From Akkermansia muciniphila (lineage in GTDB: Bacteria > Verrucomicrobiota > Verrucomicrobiia > Limisphaerales > UBA9464), in NCBI GenBank assembly GCA_945861565.1, contig CAMAUY010000054.1:1-35542 (forward strand): DNA of 35,542 nucleotides, read 5' to 3'. Positions within the stretch are counted from its first letter, which is position 1. Each line of letters starts with the position of its first letter. A program made the position numbers and the translations under genes. Below the pieces are notes generated by a model that did not search any database, had not been told where the DNA came from, and worked only from the letters and a program-made list of their open reading frames with translations. Positions 1-8,209 of this stretch are shown in pieces.

Positions 1-1
1 A

Positions 2-103
2 TCCCAAATCTTCGACTATATCGAATGCTTCTATAATCCTCACCGTTTACATAGTTCCCTAAACTTCAAATCGCCCGTTGACTTCGAATTCAAAAACAAC
101 TAA
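2..103 (+). CDS. IS3-family transposase OrfB, C-terminal end (5' cut by window)
   Basis: Reading from base 2, the sequence encodes 33 residues ending in TAA at 101-103: a stretch with [17 protein letters not shown] followed by [10 protein letters not shown]. This is the standard C-terminal signature of IS3-family OrfB (DDE integrase, rve domain), where I-x-x-Y-I-E-x-F-Y-N-x-x-R-x-H-S-x-L and SP-x-x-F/Y-E follow the last catalytic glutamate. Only the tail is present, so nothing can be said about whether the element is intact. The region is visibly AT-richer than its neighbours, which fits an acquired element. The family call is firm; the exact IS subgroup is not resolved. Confidence 0.85.
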   Translation, partial: SQIFDYIECFYNPHRLHSSLNFKSPVDFEFKNN

Positions 104-155
104 CTAAAAAGCTCCTCTTTCTCTCTCCACTTTTTCGAAGCAATCCCAAAAGGTC
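104..155 (+). mobile_element. Probable right end of the IS3-family element
   Basis: Just after the transposase stop is a pyrimidine-rich stretch with TCCACTTTTTCGAAGC, similar in style to right terminal inverted repeats of IS150/IS3-group elements. The left end lies outside the window, so neither the inverted repeat nor the target duplication can be confirmed, and the exact boundary is uncertain. Confidence 0.4.
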
Positions 156-234
156 CGTAGACATTGCATGCGCAGAAAAGGGCCCGTATTCGAACGGAAT
201 CAGATTTTTGTCCTCGATCCGCGGAGGATGCGCA

Positions 235-388
235 TCTCGAAGTTGTTGGAGACGGTAGCGGACGCCGCGCTGCGGCGTCCCCGCGCCGTTCAGGCGCGGC
301 ACGAACCGCGCAGCGGTCCTGTAAAGCCCGGCTGGACGCGGGCGGGGTTGTCGCAGCGCGACAACCTCTACCAACAACATCGGGATGC
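235..388 (-). repeat. Dispersed hairpin repeat (REPIN-like), copy 1, complete
   Basis: About 154 bp that match, in reverse complement, positions 34480-34635 almost end to end. The ends are imperfect inverted sequences (CGAAGTTGTTGGAGA at the left; the complement of CCGATGTTGTTGGTAGAG at the right). Inside are two strong palindromes: 260-280 with 9-bp arms GGACGCCGC/GCGGCGTCC and a 3-base loop, and 346-366 with 9-bp arms GGTTGTCGC/GCGACAACC. A weaker 7-bp stem (CCGCGCC/GGCGCGG) lies between them. This two-REP-in-opposite-orientation layout is what is known for REPINs mobilised by RAYT transposases. A truncated third copy is fused to the 3' end of a RAYT relic at 12466-12841. No protein-coding role is likely for the ORFs crossing it. 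Confidence 0.85.
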
Positions 389-516
389 CCCCCGCGTAGG
401 GGTCTCCTTGGAAAATTGGCGACAGGACGCTCCGCCTTTGCTAGTTTACAAACAATGCACGTATCCGAGTGCCCTGAGGGGCGTTATTATGCTGCGAAGC
501 ACAACCGGGTCTTTCC

Positions 517-2748
517 ATGAACAAGACACGCTTCATCACGCATTTTTTTTGGGGAGCGCTGACCGGTCTCCTATTCCTTCTCGGCACTCCCGTTACCCAG
601 GCTGCTCCGTCGGTCGCGCGCGAGTGGAACGAGGAACTGCTGGCAGCAATCCGGAGAAATGTACCGAATCCACCGGCGCACGCGCGAAACCTCTTCCACA
701 CGGCGGTGTCAATGTACAACGCCTGGGCTGCCTACGACGCGACGGCGGTCGGTTACATCTACAACGAGAAGATCTCGCAACTTCCGATTGACATCGAGAC
801 CGCACGACGCGAGGCGATCAGCTATGCGGCGTACCGAGTGCTGCGCAGTCGATTTGAAAACGGGGCCGGCGCGGCCATATCGCTGGCGAGCTTCGATGCA
901 AAGCTCGTCGCCCTCGGGTACTCTCCGGCCATCGGCCAGGCGGCCCTGACGGCGGAGGCGACACCGGCGGAATTGGGGAAGCGTATTGGACAGGCGATCC
1001 TGGTTTGGGGCATCGGCGACGGATTCTCTCAAGCCGGCTACCCGCAGGCCTACACCGTGGAAGTGAACCCCAATATGGATCCGGCCCGGGCGATGAGCGT
1101 ATTGGGTAATAACGGCGAATTCCCAACCCGTTTAAACATGCCACTCGGTGTCGGCGTCCCGCTTATTGCCAACACGGCAGAACAATATACGGCGGATACC
1201 GACCCCAACTTTTGGCAACCGCTCGCCCTTTCGACGACGGTGACTCAAAATGGAATTCCGACCCCGGGCGGAATCCAAACGTTTGTCGGTGTGCAATCGT
1301 TGGCGACCACTCCGTTTAGCCTCATTCGGTCTGATCCAGTGAAGCCGTGGATTGATATCGGACCGCCTTCTCGCCTGAGCGTGCCGAATCAACCCAGCGC
1401 ATCGGACGCCGAATACAAAGCTCAGGCGCTTGGTGTCCTCCGGAAGAGCGTCGAATTGAATGATCCGACGATGGTCGACGTTTCCCCCGGTGCCTACGGG
1501 AACAACCCGCTTGGTGCTGACACGGGCACAGGACACCCCATCAATCCGGTGACCGGGCTTCCCTATGGCACAAATTGGGTTGCACGGGCCGATTTCACAC
1601 GTGTCTTGGCGGAGTATTGGGCGGATGGGCCGAATTCGGAGACACCGCCCGGTCACTGGCACGTACTGGCGAACCAAGTATCCGATAATCCGCTCACCGT
1701 GAAAAAGATTCGAGGGGTCGGTCCTGTCGTGAATGATCTCGAGTGGGATGTAAAAACCTATTTCTCCGTCGCGGGTGCCGTGCATGATTCCGCCTGTGCT
1801 TGCTGGTCGATCAAGCGCTACTACAGTGGGCCACGACCCATCACCATGATCCGTTACATGGGTACGATGGGACAGTCATCCGATCCCAATGGACCGGCCT
1901 ACCATTTGCAGGGGCTGCCCCTTGAACCTGGCGTGGTGGAGGTCATTACGGTTAACAATACGTTTCCGGGGGGACGACACGAACACGTCTGGGACGTCTA
2001 TTCGAACGCCTATGTCCCGGGTGCGGTTCATCTCGGAAAAATCGCCGTCTTCTCCTGGCCGGGTGAACATCCGGAGAATTTGCCCGCGCCTTCCATCGCG
2101 ACCCACCAGAGTACGGTGCGCTGGATGTTGGCGAAGGATTGGTTGCCCTTTCAGCGCAAGACGTTTAACACACCGGCGTTTCCGGGGTTTTCGTCAGGAC
2201 ACAGTACGTTTTCTCGGGCCGCGGCCGAGGCCCTCGCTTTGCTCACGGGGAGTCCGCTGTTTCCAGGAGGCTTTCATCACCATACAATCGCTTCCAATAG
2301 CATGCAGATTGATCTGGGCCCGAGCGTCGCAGTCGATCTTCAGTGGTGCACCTACTATGATGCCGCCGATCAGGCCGGGCAGTCCCGTCGTTGGGGTGGG
2401 ATTCATCCGAGCGAGGACGACTACAAGTCCCGCATACTCGGATCTCAAGTTGGAAAATCTGCGTTCGAACTGGCAGAGAAGTATTGGACCGGTGCCATCG
2501 TGAACGAAGCTCTGCAAGCGCAAGTCTCCCTCTCGGGCGGTAGGACTGCCGTGACGTGGAGAGCGGCGCGCGGCATGATTCACAAGATTCAGACTTCGAC
2601 CGATCTCGTGGATTGGTCCGACGCCTATCCTTACGCCCTCTCTTACGAAAACGGCGCAATCGCCTTTGATGCCAGTGGTAGCTGGGTGGATTCCAAACCG
2701 AAAACGGAACAGAAATATTACCGAGTTCTGCGCTCAATCCGACCGTGA
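517..2748 (+). CDS. Secreted vanadium-dependent haloperoxidase / PAP2-superfamily protein
   Basis: 743 aa with an N-terminal signal peptide (about residues 1-29, cleavage near TQA-AP). The three phosphate/vanadate-binding motifs of the PAP2/vanadium haloperoxidase superfamily are complete and in order: K433-x6-R440-P441, the SGH motif S560-G561-H562, and S623-R624-x5-H630-x3-D634. Known members bind vanadate and use H2O2 to oxidise halides, or act as acid phosphatases; motifs alone do not tell these apart, and the length and architecture suit the bacterial vanadium-dependent haloperoxidase group. The last ~70 residues form a separate beta-rich module with STDLVDWSD and a terminal QKYYRV, also seen at the end of the 8210-12286 product. 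The start ATG immediately precedes the signal peptide; no clear Shine-Dalgarno site is visible. It is monocistronic and converges on the WD40 gene 37 bp away. Confidence 0.85.
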   Translation: MNKTRFITHFFWGALTGLLFLLGTPVTQAAPSVAREWNEELLAAIRRNVPNPPAHARNLFHTAVSMYNAWAAYDATAVGYIYNEKISQLPIDIETARREAISYAAYRVLRSRFENGAGAAISLASFDAKLVALGYSPAIGQAALTAEATPAELGKRIGQAILVWGIGDGFSQAGYPQAYTVEVNPNMDPARAMSVLGNNGEFPTRLNMPLGVGVPLIANTAEQYTADTDPNFWQPLALSTTVTQNGIPTPGGIQTFVGVQSLATTPFSLIRSDPVKPWIDIGPPSRLSVPNQPSASDAEYKAQALGVLRKSVELNDPTMVDVSPGAYGNNPLGADTGTGHPINPVTGLPYGTNWVARADFTRVLAEYWADGPNSETPPGHWHVLANQVSDNPLTVKKIRGVGPVVNDLEWDVKTYFSVAGAVHDSACACWSIKRYYSGPRPITMIRYMGTMGQSSDPNGPAYHLQGLPLEPGVVEVITVNNTFPGGRHEHVWDVYSNAYVPGAVHLGKIAVFSWPGEHPENLPAPSIATHQSTVRWMLAKDWLPFQRKTFNTPAFPGFSSGHSTFSRAAAEALALLTGSPLFPGGFHHHTIASNSMQIDLGPSVAVDLQWCTYYDAADQAGQSRRWGGIHPSEDDYKSRILGSQVGKSAFELAEKYWTGAIVNEALQAQVSLSGGRTAVTWRAARGMIHKIQTSTDLVDWSDAYPYALSYENGAIAFDASGSWVDSKPKTEQKYYRVLRSIRP

Positions 2749-2785
2749 TTAGTGATCGATGTTCGTGATGCTGGACATCCGGGAT

Positions 2786-3853
2786 TCACGCTTCCACGCG
2801 GTATATTTGCAGCCTTCCCCACGGCGGCCAGAGTTCTCCGGTTCTCTTCGGTTGGCCAATGGCCCCAGAAAGTATCAGCCGTTGGCCGTCGGCCGTGAAT
2901 CGAGCGTGCGTGATGCGTTGCTTGGTATCGATGGAGTGCAGCAAACTGCCGTCCGCCGCGGAGAAAACGGCCGCATTCCAAGTGCCCTGCGCTTGCCGCC
3001 CTGCCATGACGAAGTGTTTGCCGTCAGGCCCCCACGCCACAGCTTCCATCAGACCGGAACCGTGCTGACCGTCTTTGATCTGATCCGTCCGCTCACCCTT
3101 TTGCCAGTTCCAGCGTTGCCAGGTCATCTTGCCATTGCCTGCCATCGGATCGGTCATTGGCCCCATGCCGCAGCCGAGCAGGGAAGTGCCGTCGGGAGAA
3201 AATGCAAGGCCGTAGATGCCGCCGCAATAGTGATGCGTCTTAATCGTGCCCCAGGATGTGAAGTCGGGTGAGGTCCACTGCGCGGCGGGCTTGTCGTCGG
3301 CTCGCGACTGAAGATCCCAGACGCGCACTTCGCCCATCATGTTCGCGGCGGCGAGGTGTTGGCCGTCCGGGCTGAAGGCGCAACTGAGCACGGGAGGCGC
3401 GTGAGGGAAGGCGGCAACCAAGTCTCCGCTCAGCGTATCATAGACCTTGACGGATGGCTCGGTCTCCTGGGCGGGCTCATATTTCCAGCCGCCCGCCAAA
3501 TACTGGCCGGTCACGGTGGCCAGACGATTGCCATCCGGTGAGAGCGCGAGTTGCCAATTCCAGAATGGGTGTGCTTGCACGCGACGCACGCAGCGCCGGG
3601 TCTCCACATCATGCCAGAGCAGCATGCCGTCGTAGCCTCCGGAAATAATCGTGCGCCCATTCGGGAGCAGGGCGCATCCGCTGGCAAAGGATTGATGTCG
3701 GCCTTCGAACGCTTCCGCTCCGCCGCCGGCGACATCCAAGGCCAAGAGCGCCCCATCAGCGCAGGCGGCGAACGCGCGATGGCCATCGGGCGTGACGGCG
3801 AGGCCGAGCACGCCGGCGGGCAGTTCGTGGCTGTGGATGAGAGTCAGCTTCAT
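2786..3853 (-). CDS. WD40-repeat beta-propeller protein
   Basis: 355 aa from the ATG at 3853. Repeated blades carry the pattern 'V..(L/C)AFSPDG..L......G.v.vWd', for example AFSPDGQHLAAANMMGEVRVWD and LAFSPDGTSLLGCGMG. About six to seven blades can be counted, enough for one propeller. No signal peptide is evident from this start. A longer reading from 3949 would run into the preceding gene and adds non-WD40 residues, so it is rejected. The gene starts 4 bp after the DUF1501 stop and has no clear Shine-Dalgarno site, which suggests translational coupling. WD40 proteins of this sort are often encoded with DUF1549/DUF1553-DUF1501 pairs in Planctomycetes and Verrucomicrobia, but no molecular function is established. 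Confidence 0.85.
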   Translation of the reverse strand: MKLTLIHSHELPAGVLGLAVTPDGHRAFAACADGALLALDVAGGGAEAFEGRHQSFASGCALLPNGRTIISGGYDGMLLWHDVETRRCVRRVQAHPFWNWQLALSPDGNRLATVTGQYLAGGWKYEPAQETEPSVKVYDTLSGDLVAAFPHAPPVLSCAFSPDGQHLAAANMMGEVRVWDLQSRADDKPAAQWTSPDFTSWGTIKTHHYCGGIYGLAFSPDGTSLLGCGMGPMTDPMAGNGKMTWQRWNWQKGERTDQIKDGQHGSGLMEAVAWGPDGKHFVMAGRQAQGTWNAAVFSAADGSLLHSIDTKQRITHARFTADGQRLILSGAIGQPKRTGELWPPWGRLQIYRVEA

Positions 3854-3857
3854 GAGA

Positions 3858-5195
3858 TCACGCGAGAAGGTCGCGGATCGGCTCCGCTTTGTCTTCGACG
3901 CGGTGGAATGTAGGCAGGCCGGGCAAGTCGTATTCGGCAGAGGGATCAATGCCGAGCGCGGTGAAGAGGGTGGCGAAAAGATTCTGCTCGTTGTATGGCT
4001 TTTCGATCACGTCCACACCGTCCGCGTCCGTCGCACCGGTCACAACGCCGCGCTTCAAGCCGCACCCGGTCATCATCATGCTCCAGGCGTTGGGATAATG
4101 ATCGCGGCCGCGGGCGGCATTCATCCATGGGGTGCGCCCGAATTCACCCATGGCAATGACGAGTGTCGAGTCGAGCAGACCGCGTTCTTCGAGATCGCTG
4201 ATCAGATGGAAGAGAACCCGGTCCAATTCCGGCACGAGCATCTGGTGAATCTCGTGCTGGAAAACGTGATTATCCCAGTTCATGCCGTTCGCGACCATCA
4301 CGAACGGCGCGCCGTGCTCGACGAGGCTCCGTGCCATCAGCGAGTGCTGGGCAAAGCTTCCCGGTCCATAGCGCTCGCGATCTTTAGCCGGCAGTTTGTT
4401 CACGTCGAAGAGATCGGCGCTCGCCGCGAGGCCTTTCATGCGCTCGAAGGCGGCATTTTGACTCCGAGCCACGCCGCTCTGGCGGTCGCGTTCGTATTTC
4501 GCTGTGAGGAACTTTCGAAGCGTCTCGCGCGATTCCCGATCGTGCTGTGGAATCGTTTGTGTCGCCGCATTCAGGAACTGCGTGTAGTCCCCACCGAGAC
4601 GTACCGGCGCGTGTTCGGCCCCCAACCAGCCCGCCCAGTTCCCCGCCTTGAACGCCTCGAATTCATTGCCGCCAGGAATCGGATCGAGGAAAATAAAATT
4701 CGGGATCGGAGAATCCAACTGACCCATCGCCTGCGACAAGGCACTGCCGAACGTCGGTCGTACAAATCCCGCACGTTCAGGATTTCCCCGCTGGAGCAAT
4801 GTAATCGCCTGAAAATGTTCCGTCTGCGCCGTTTTCATGCTGCGAACAATGTTCAGCTTGTCCGCGATCCCGGCGCATTTCGGCATGAGCGAAGAAAACC
4901 GCACGCCGGGTATCTTCGTCGCAATACTTCCAAAGGGCCCTCCGCTAGGCCTGCCGGGTTTTGGATCCCACGTTTCAAATTGACTGGGCGCCCCGCACAG
5001 CCAAAGGAGGATGCAATGCTGTTGCGCCTTTTTCGTCGCTGCGGCAAAGACGCGATTGTGAAACAGTCCCGAAAAACTCGAGACGGTGGCCAGCGCGCCC
5101 CCTGTTAGTCCTTTGAGGAAGAGCCGGCGATGGAGCCGATGCTCCTCGGTGCGGCATGGTCCAGGGTTGAGCTCTGAGGATTCGCAGTTCGTCAT
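3858..5195 (-). CDS. DUF1501 family protein with Tat signal
   Basis: 445 aa from the ATG at 5195, which overlaps the upstream stop by one base (TGATG). A longer in-frame start at 5237 lies inside the upstream gene and is less likely. Near the N-terminus the twin-arginine motif HRRLFLKG is followed by a hydrophobic stretch ending AAA, indicating Tat export. The body is typical DUF1501 (alkaline phosphatase-like fold, sulfatase-related): W-D-P-K-P near the start, GMNWDNH, and the closing motif VIAMGEFGRTPWMN followed by GRDHYPNAWS. The family is strongly expanded in Planctomycetes/Verrucomicrobia and nearly always paired with a DUF1549/DUF1553 protein; its reaction is unknown, though sugar or sulfated-polysaccharide processing has been proposed. 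It is the middle gene of a coupled three-gene operon. Confidence 0.93.
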   Translation of the reverse strand: MTNCESSELNPGPCRTEEHRLHRRLFLKGLTGGALATVSSFSGLFHNRVFAAATKKAQQHCILLWLCGAPSQFETWDPKPGRPSGGPFGSIATKIPGVRFSSLMPKCAGIADKLNIVRSMKTAQTEHFQAITLLQRGNPERAGFVRPTFGSALSQAMGQLDSPIPNFIFLDPIPGGNEFEAFKAGNWAGWLGAEHAPVRLGGDYTQFLNAATQTIPQHDRESRETLRKFLTAKYERDRQSGVARSQNAAFERMKGLAASADLFDVNKLPAKDRERYGPGSFAQHSLMARSLVEHGAPFVMVANGMNWDNHVFQHEIHQMLVPELDRVLFHLISDLEERGLLDSTLVIAMGEFGRTPWMNAARGRDHYPNAWSMMMTGCGLKRGVVTGATDADGVDVIEKPYNEQNLFATLFTALGIDPSAEYDLPGLPTFHRVEDKAEPIRDLLA

Positions 5196-7087
5196 CACGG
5201 CATCGTCAAGAATTCTGCACTGGTCAGCAGCGCCCATAATAAATCGCGGACAGCCTCCGCCGCTTGATCCGGACGCTCGCTTAAGAAGGCGCTAGCTTGC
5301 ACGGACTCCTCGGCATCCGGCAAGCGACCGTATCCGGCAAGGAAAACCTCCTGGACGCGGATCGCAGCGTCCGGCAGGGCGGCGACGTGCGTCAGGTAGC
5401 TGCCGGGCGTGGGATTGAGCAGATCCGCCAGTGCGGGAGAACCCGCGAGGAATTGCGCCTGCTGAAAGGTGGCGTTGTATTCCTTCGGCAGTACGGCAGG
5501 AATGGCGGTGATGACCGCGCGCCGCAAGGTGTCGTCGACCGGCGGGAGTCCCGCAGCGATGCGCCATGAACGGGCGATCTGCTCGGCAGAGAGCGGACGT
5601 TCAATTGATCCGGAGAATGTTTCCGGGGCGGCATCCGCGGCCCGGCTGAGGGCGTACGGTCGGCTAAGCACGATGCCTCGCACCACGCGGCGAATATCAT
5701 GCTGATGCGCGGCGAAATCCTCCGTCAACCAGGCGAGAAGCTCGGGCTGGCTCGGTGCGTTGCGCGCATTCATTTCATCCGCTGGGTGCACGATGCCGCG
5801 TCCCATGAGGGTCGCCCAGAGACGGTTCACAAAAGCGCGGGAGAGCAGGGGATTGTCTTGCGTGGCGGCATCGGCGAACGCTTCGCGTCGGGAGAATTTC
5901 GGCACGCGGATTTTAGCGGCCGGCTCCACGTACTTGTCATCGCTGTCCTGCTCCTTCTGGTTGCTGGCGGGTCGTACTTCCTCCACGGTGCGACCGGTCA
6001 GCAACGTAACGACCGCGGCCTGGGATTCCTTCTTTAGGTTGGTGAAATTGATGAAACCACCCACGGCCGACTCGGCCACGGCGCTGCCGCCTTCCACGTT
6101 CTTACTGCGGTTAAAGGCGGCCACAAGTCCCCAGTAATGCGCCTGCTTAACCTCCCGCGCCAATGGGTGGTCGTGGCACTGCGCGCAATCGATCTTCGTG
6201 CCATACACTACGGGTGCCACCGCTTCCGCAATGGCTTGATGCTCGTTGCGACGTTCATAGAGAAACCAGGATGCCCCTTTGTCCTTGGGATTCTCCGGGC
6301 GAGCCGCGAGAATTTCGCGCACCGTGTCATTCCACGGGCGATTGGCCCGGAACGTATGCTCGAGAAATGCCCACCAGCCATTTTGCTTTCGGCGGTCCTC
6401 GTGATTCTCACGTTTGGGCCGACCCATCAGGAACACGTCCCATAGTTCGCGCATCCGTACGGCGTAATCGTCCGACACCAACAATCGGTCCACCAGGGCA
6501 CTGCGTTTCGAGTCCGCGGGCGAACGGAGAAACTCCTCCAGCTCCGCCCGGGTGGGGATGCGTCCGGCTAGATCGAGATAGACCCGGCGACACCAAGTGC
6601 GCTCCTCGGTAGCGGATGCCACCGTCACCCCGCGCCGTTCCCACCCTTCGGTGATAAACGCATCGATGGCCTGGGTTACGGAGTCAAAACGTCTGGGTGA
6701 ATGCGGCGTTGGCAGGGTTGGCACTGGCGTGGCTGGTACGGTCCCCAGTGCCGCAATCCATTCGCGAACTACTTCGCGCTGAGCGTCCGTGAGCTGCCTC
6801 TTTGGCGGCATGTGCGGATCGGCCTCCGGGGCGAGATTCTTGTACAGCCGGCTTTCCTCCGGTTGGCCGGGGACGACGACCGCGCCCTCATCCCCGCCTT
6901 TCATCACTGCGTCCGGCGCATCAAGACTCAGCCCGCCCTTCTGTTCAATGAGGCCGTGGCACTTCACGCAATACACATCAAAGAGCGGTTGCACTTTGCC
7001 CGTCCACAGCATAGCCCCATCCCCACCGCATGCGATGCGGGCAGCGGCAAGGGAAAGCACAAATGTCAGGACTGTCTTACGGTGCAT
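5195..7087 (-). CDS. Planctomycete-type cytochrome c (PSCyt1) / DUF1549 / DUF1553 protein
   Basis: 630 aa with a signal peptide (residues 1-20). Domains in order are: an N-terminal PSCyt1 haem-binding region with C40-x-x-C43-H44 and the downstream PHMPPKRQLT motif that supplies the second haem ligand region; DUF1549 (PSCyt2) with FITEGWERRG and the W-D-V-F-L-M-G-R-P stretch, including an internal CAQCHDHP; and DUF1553 (PSD1) with FSRREAFADA, NRLWATLMGRGIVHPADE and a C-terminal LLWALLTSAEFL. It is shorter than many family members, which often exceed 800 residues because of an extra LamG or carbohydrate-binding domain that is absent here. First gene of the operon with DUF1501 (one-base overlap) and WD40. 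Probably periplasmic and redox-linked; no substrate can be named from sequence. Confidence 0.92.
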   Translation of the reverse strand: MHRKTVLTFVLSLAAARIACGGDGAMLWTGKVQPLFDVYCVKCHGLIEQKGGLSLDAPDAVMKGGDEGAVVVPGQPEESRLYKNLAPEADPHMPPKRQLTDAQREVVREWIAALGTVPATPVPTLPTPHSPRRFDSVTQAIDAFITEGWERRGVTVASATEERTWCRRVYLDLAGRIPTRAELEEFLRSPADSKRSALVDRLLVSDDYAVRMRELWDVFLMGRPKRENHEDRRKQNGWWAFLEHTFRANRPWNDTVREILAARPENPKDKGASWFLYERRNEHQAIAEAVAPVVYGTKIDCAQCHDHPLAREVKQAHYWGLVAAFNRSKNVEGGSAVAESAVGGFINFTNLKKESQAAVVTLLTGRTVEEVRPASNQKEQDSDDKYVEPAAKIRVPKFSRREAFADAATQDNPLLSRAFVNRLWATLMGRGIVHPADEMNARNAPSQPELLAWLTEDFAAHQHDIRRVVRGIVLSRPYALSRAADAAPETFSGSIERPLSAEQIARSWRIAAGLPPVDDTLRRAVITAIPAVLPKEYNATFQQAQFLAGSPALADLLNPTPGSYLTHVAALPDAAIRVQEVFLAGYGRLPDAEESVQASAFLSERPDQAAEAVRDLLWALLTSAEFLTMP

Positions 7088-7168
7088 GTTCCGAGATCGA
7101 GACGTTGGGAGGATCGTGGTTGTTCAAAGAGTCGTTGTCGACCCATGACTGCGCACCCAAACCCTCGC

Positions 7169-8041
7169 CTAATTCGCCTGTTTGCGTAAGCGCAGCGCGG
7201 CTTTCACGCCTTTCTTCGCCGGATGCCGGAGCGCGTGGCGGATGAGCCATTTCCTTTCGGGCGTCGCACCCGCCAGCCAGCGCCCGCAAATTTCCAGCGC
7301 CAGTTCCCAATGATCCTTGGCGATGTCGCCCAGGTGATTCGCCACGCTGCGGCGCACATACAAATCAGCATCGTCCTTTAACGCTTCAAGAATGGGCAAG
7401 ACGGGACGCGGGTTCTGGATGAACGCGGGAATGCGCACCGCCCACGGCAGGCGCGGACGCGAGCCTTCGGAGCAAAGCCGCCGCACATGCGGGTCGGGGT
7501 CGTGCGTCCATTCCAGGAGTCGGGTCAAGGTGCGGTCCGGCCAGCGGATAAGAAACGGGCGCAGGGAAAACTCCGCGCTGAAACGACGGGTGAGTTCATA
7601 TTGCGCCCGCATGGAAATCTCAAACGGGTCTTCGCCGCCGTTGTCCTTCGCCTCCAGTCCGTAATTCGCCACGAAGCAAACGTGCGGCAGATAGAAGAAG
7701 ACGCCCAGGCCCAGTTCATCCGTGCGGGTGAGCGGCGGTGTGAGCGACTGAATCAAAATCCGGATCGCGTCGCTGTATCGCCCCGGCAGATGTTCGCGGA
7801 GTGCCCGCGCCAGATGATGTCCTCGTTCAATGATGCCCAAGGGCGTCAGCCCAGACATGGCCGAACGCTGGAACGCATCCGCGTCGAGCCCCGGGTGGAC
7901 GAGGCCAAGATTGTGCGCGAGGCAACCGATTGCCTCGCGATCCAGCAGGTCCTTGAGCGTGCTGCCCTTGGCGATGGAACGAGGCGCGGCGGGCAGGCGC
8001 TGTATGGAAAGCAGGTGAGTTCGGGTGTCCTTCGGTAGCAT
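7169..8041 (-). CDS. DNA alkylation repair HEAT-repeat protein (AlkC/AlkD-like glycosylase)
   Basis: 290 aa from the ATG at 8041; a TTG five codons upstream is a less likely start. The product is helical and HEAT-like. Features match the AlkC/AlkD family of 3-methyladenine DNA glycosylases: RLLEWTHDPDPHVRRLCSEGSRPRLPWA in the middle, then LYVRRSVANHLGDIAKDH and the closing W-L-I-R-H-A-L-R-H-P-A-K-K-G segment. Known members excise N3- and N7-alkylated purines without base flipping, using tryptophan and aspartate in a DNA-facing groove; the family-level aspartate/arginine-rich 'DPDPHVRR' is present. Length suits AlkC better than the shorter AlkD. It lies 81 bp upstream of the DUF1553 gene on the same strand but without coupling, so joint function is not implied. 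Confidence 0.85.
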   Translation of the reverse strand: MLPKDTRTHLLSIQRLPAAPRSIAKGSTLKDLLDREAIGCLAHNLGLVHPGLDADAFQRSAMSGLTPLGIIERGHHLARALREHLPGRYSDAIRILIQSLTPPLTRTDELGLGVFFYLPHVCFVANYGLEAKDNGGEDPFEISMRAQYELTRRFSAEFSLRPFLIRWPDRTLTRLLEWTHDPDPHVRRLCSEGSRPRLPWAVRIPAFIQNPRPVLPILEALKDDADLYVRRSVANHLGDIAKDHWELALEICGRWLAGATPERKWLIRHALRHPAKKGVKAALRLRKQAN

Positions 8042-8209
8042 TGGGATTCGGTGCAAGCAGATCCGATACGGTCCAATCAGATCCTACGCCCTTCCAATCT
8101 CCTCTTCTTCCACCCCAAAATGAAATTCCTTTTTCGAGCCGCCGCCGCTCTCCACTTGCCTTGGCAGAACGGCGGCGATCGGGGGGATCGTCTCCACCCA
8201 TGACACTGC

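Noticed and set aside
235..388. CRISPR array or tRNA-like structure suggested by the strong hairpins
   Set aside because: There are no regularly spaced identical repeats with unique spacers, and the folds do not form a cloverleaf; the matching inverted copy at 34480-34635 shows a mobile repeat.
168..791. 207-codon plus-strand frame across the first repeat and into the haloperoxidase gene
   Set aside because: It runs through the palindromic repeat and overlaps the signal-peptide start of a well-supported gene in another frame.
3792..5108. 438-codon plus-strand frame opposite DUF1501
   Set aside because: Antisense shadow; the opposite strand encodes a full DUF1501 protein with a Tat signal.
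8120..8203. Plus-strand 27-codon frame starting MKFLFRAAAAL, looking like a signal peptide
   Set aside because: It lies in a short intergenic gap, ends after 27 codons, has no ribosome binding site and no continuing mature protein; at best a relic.
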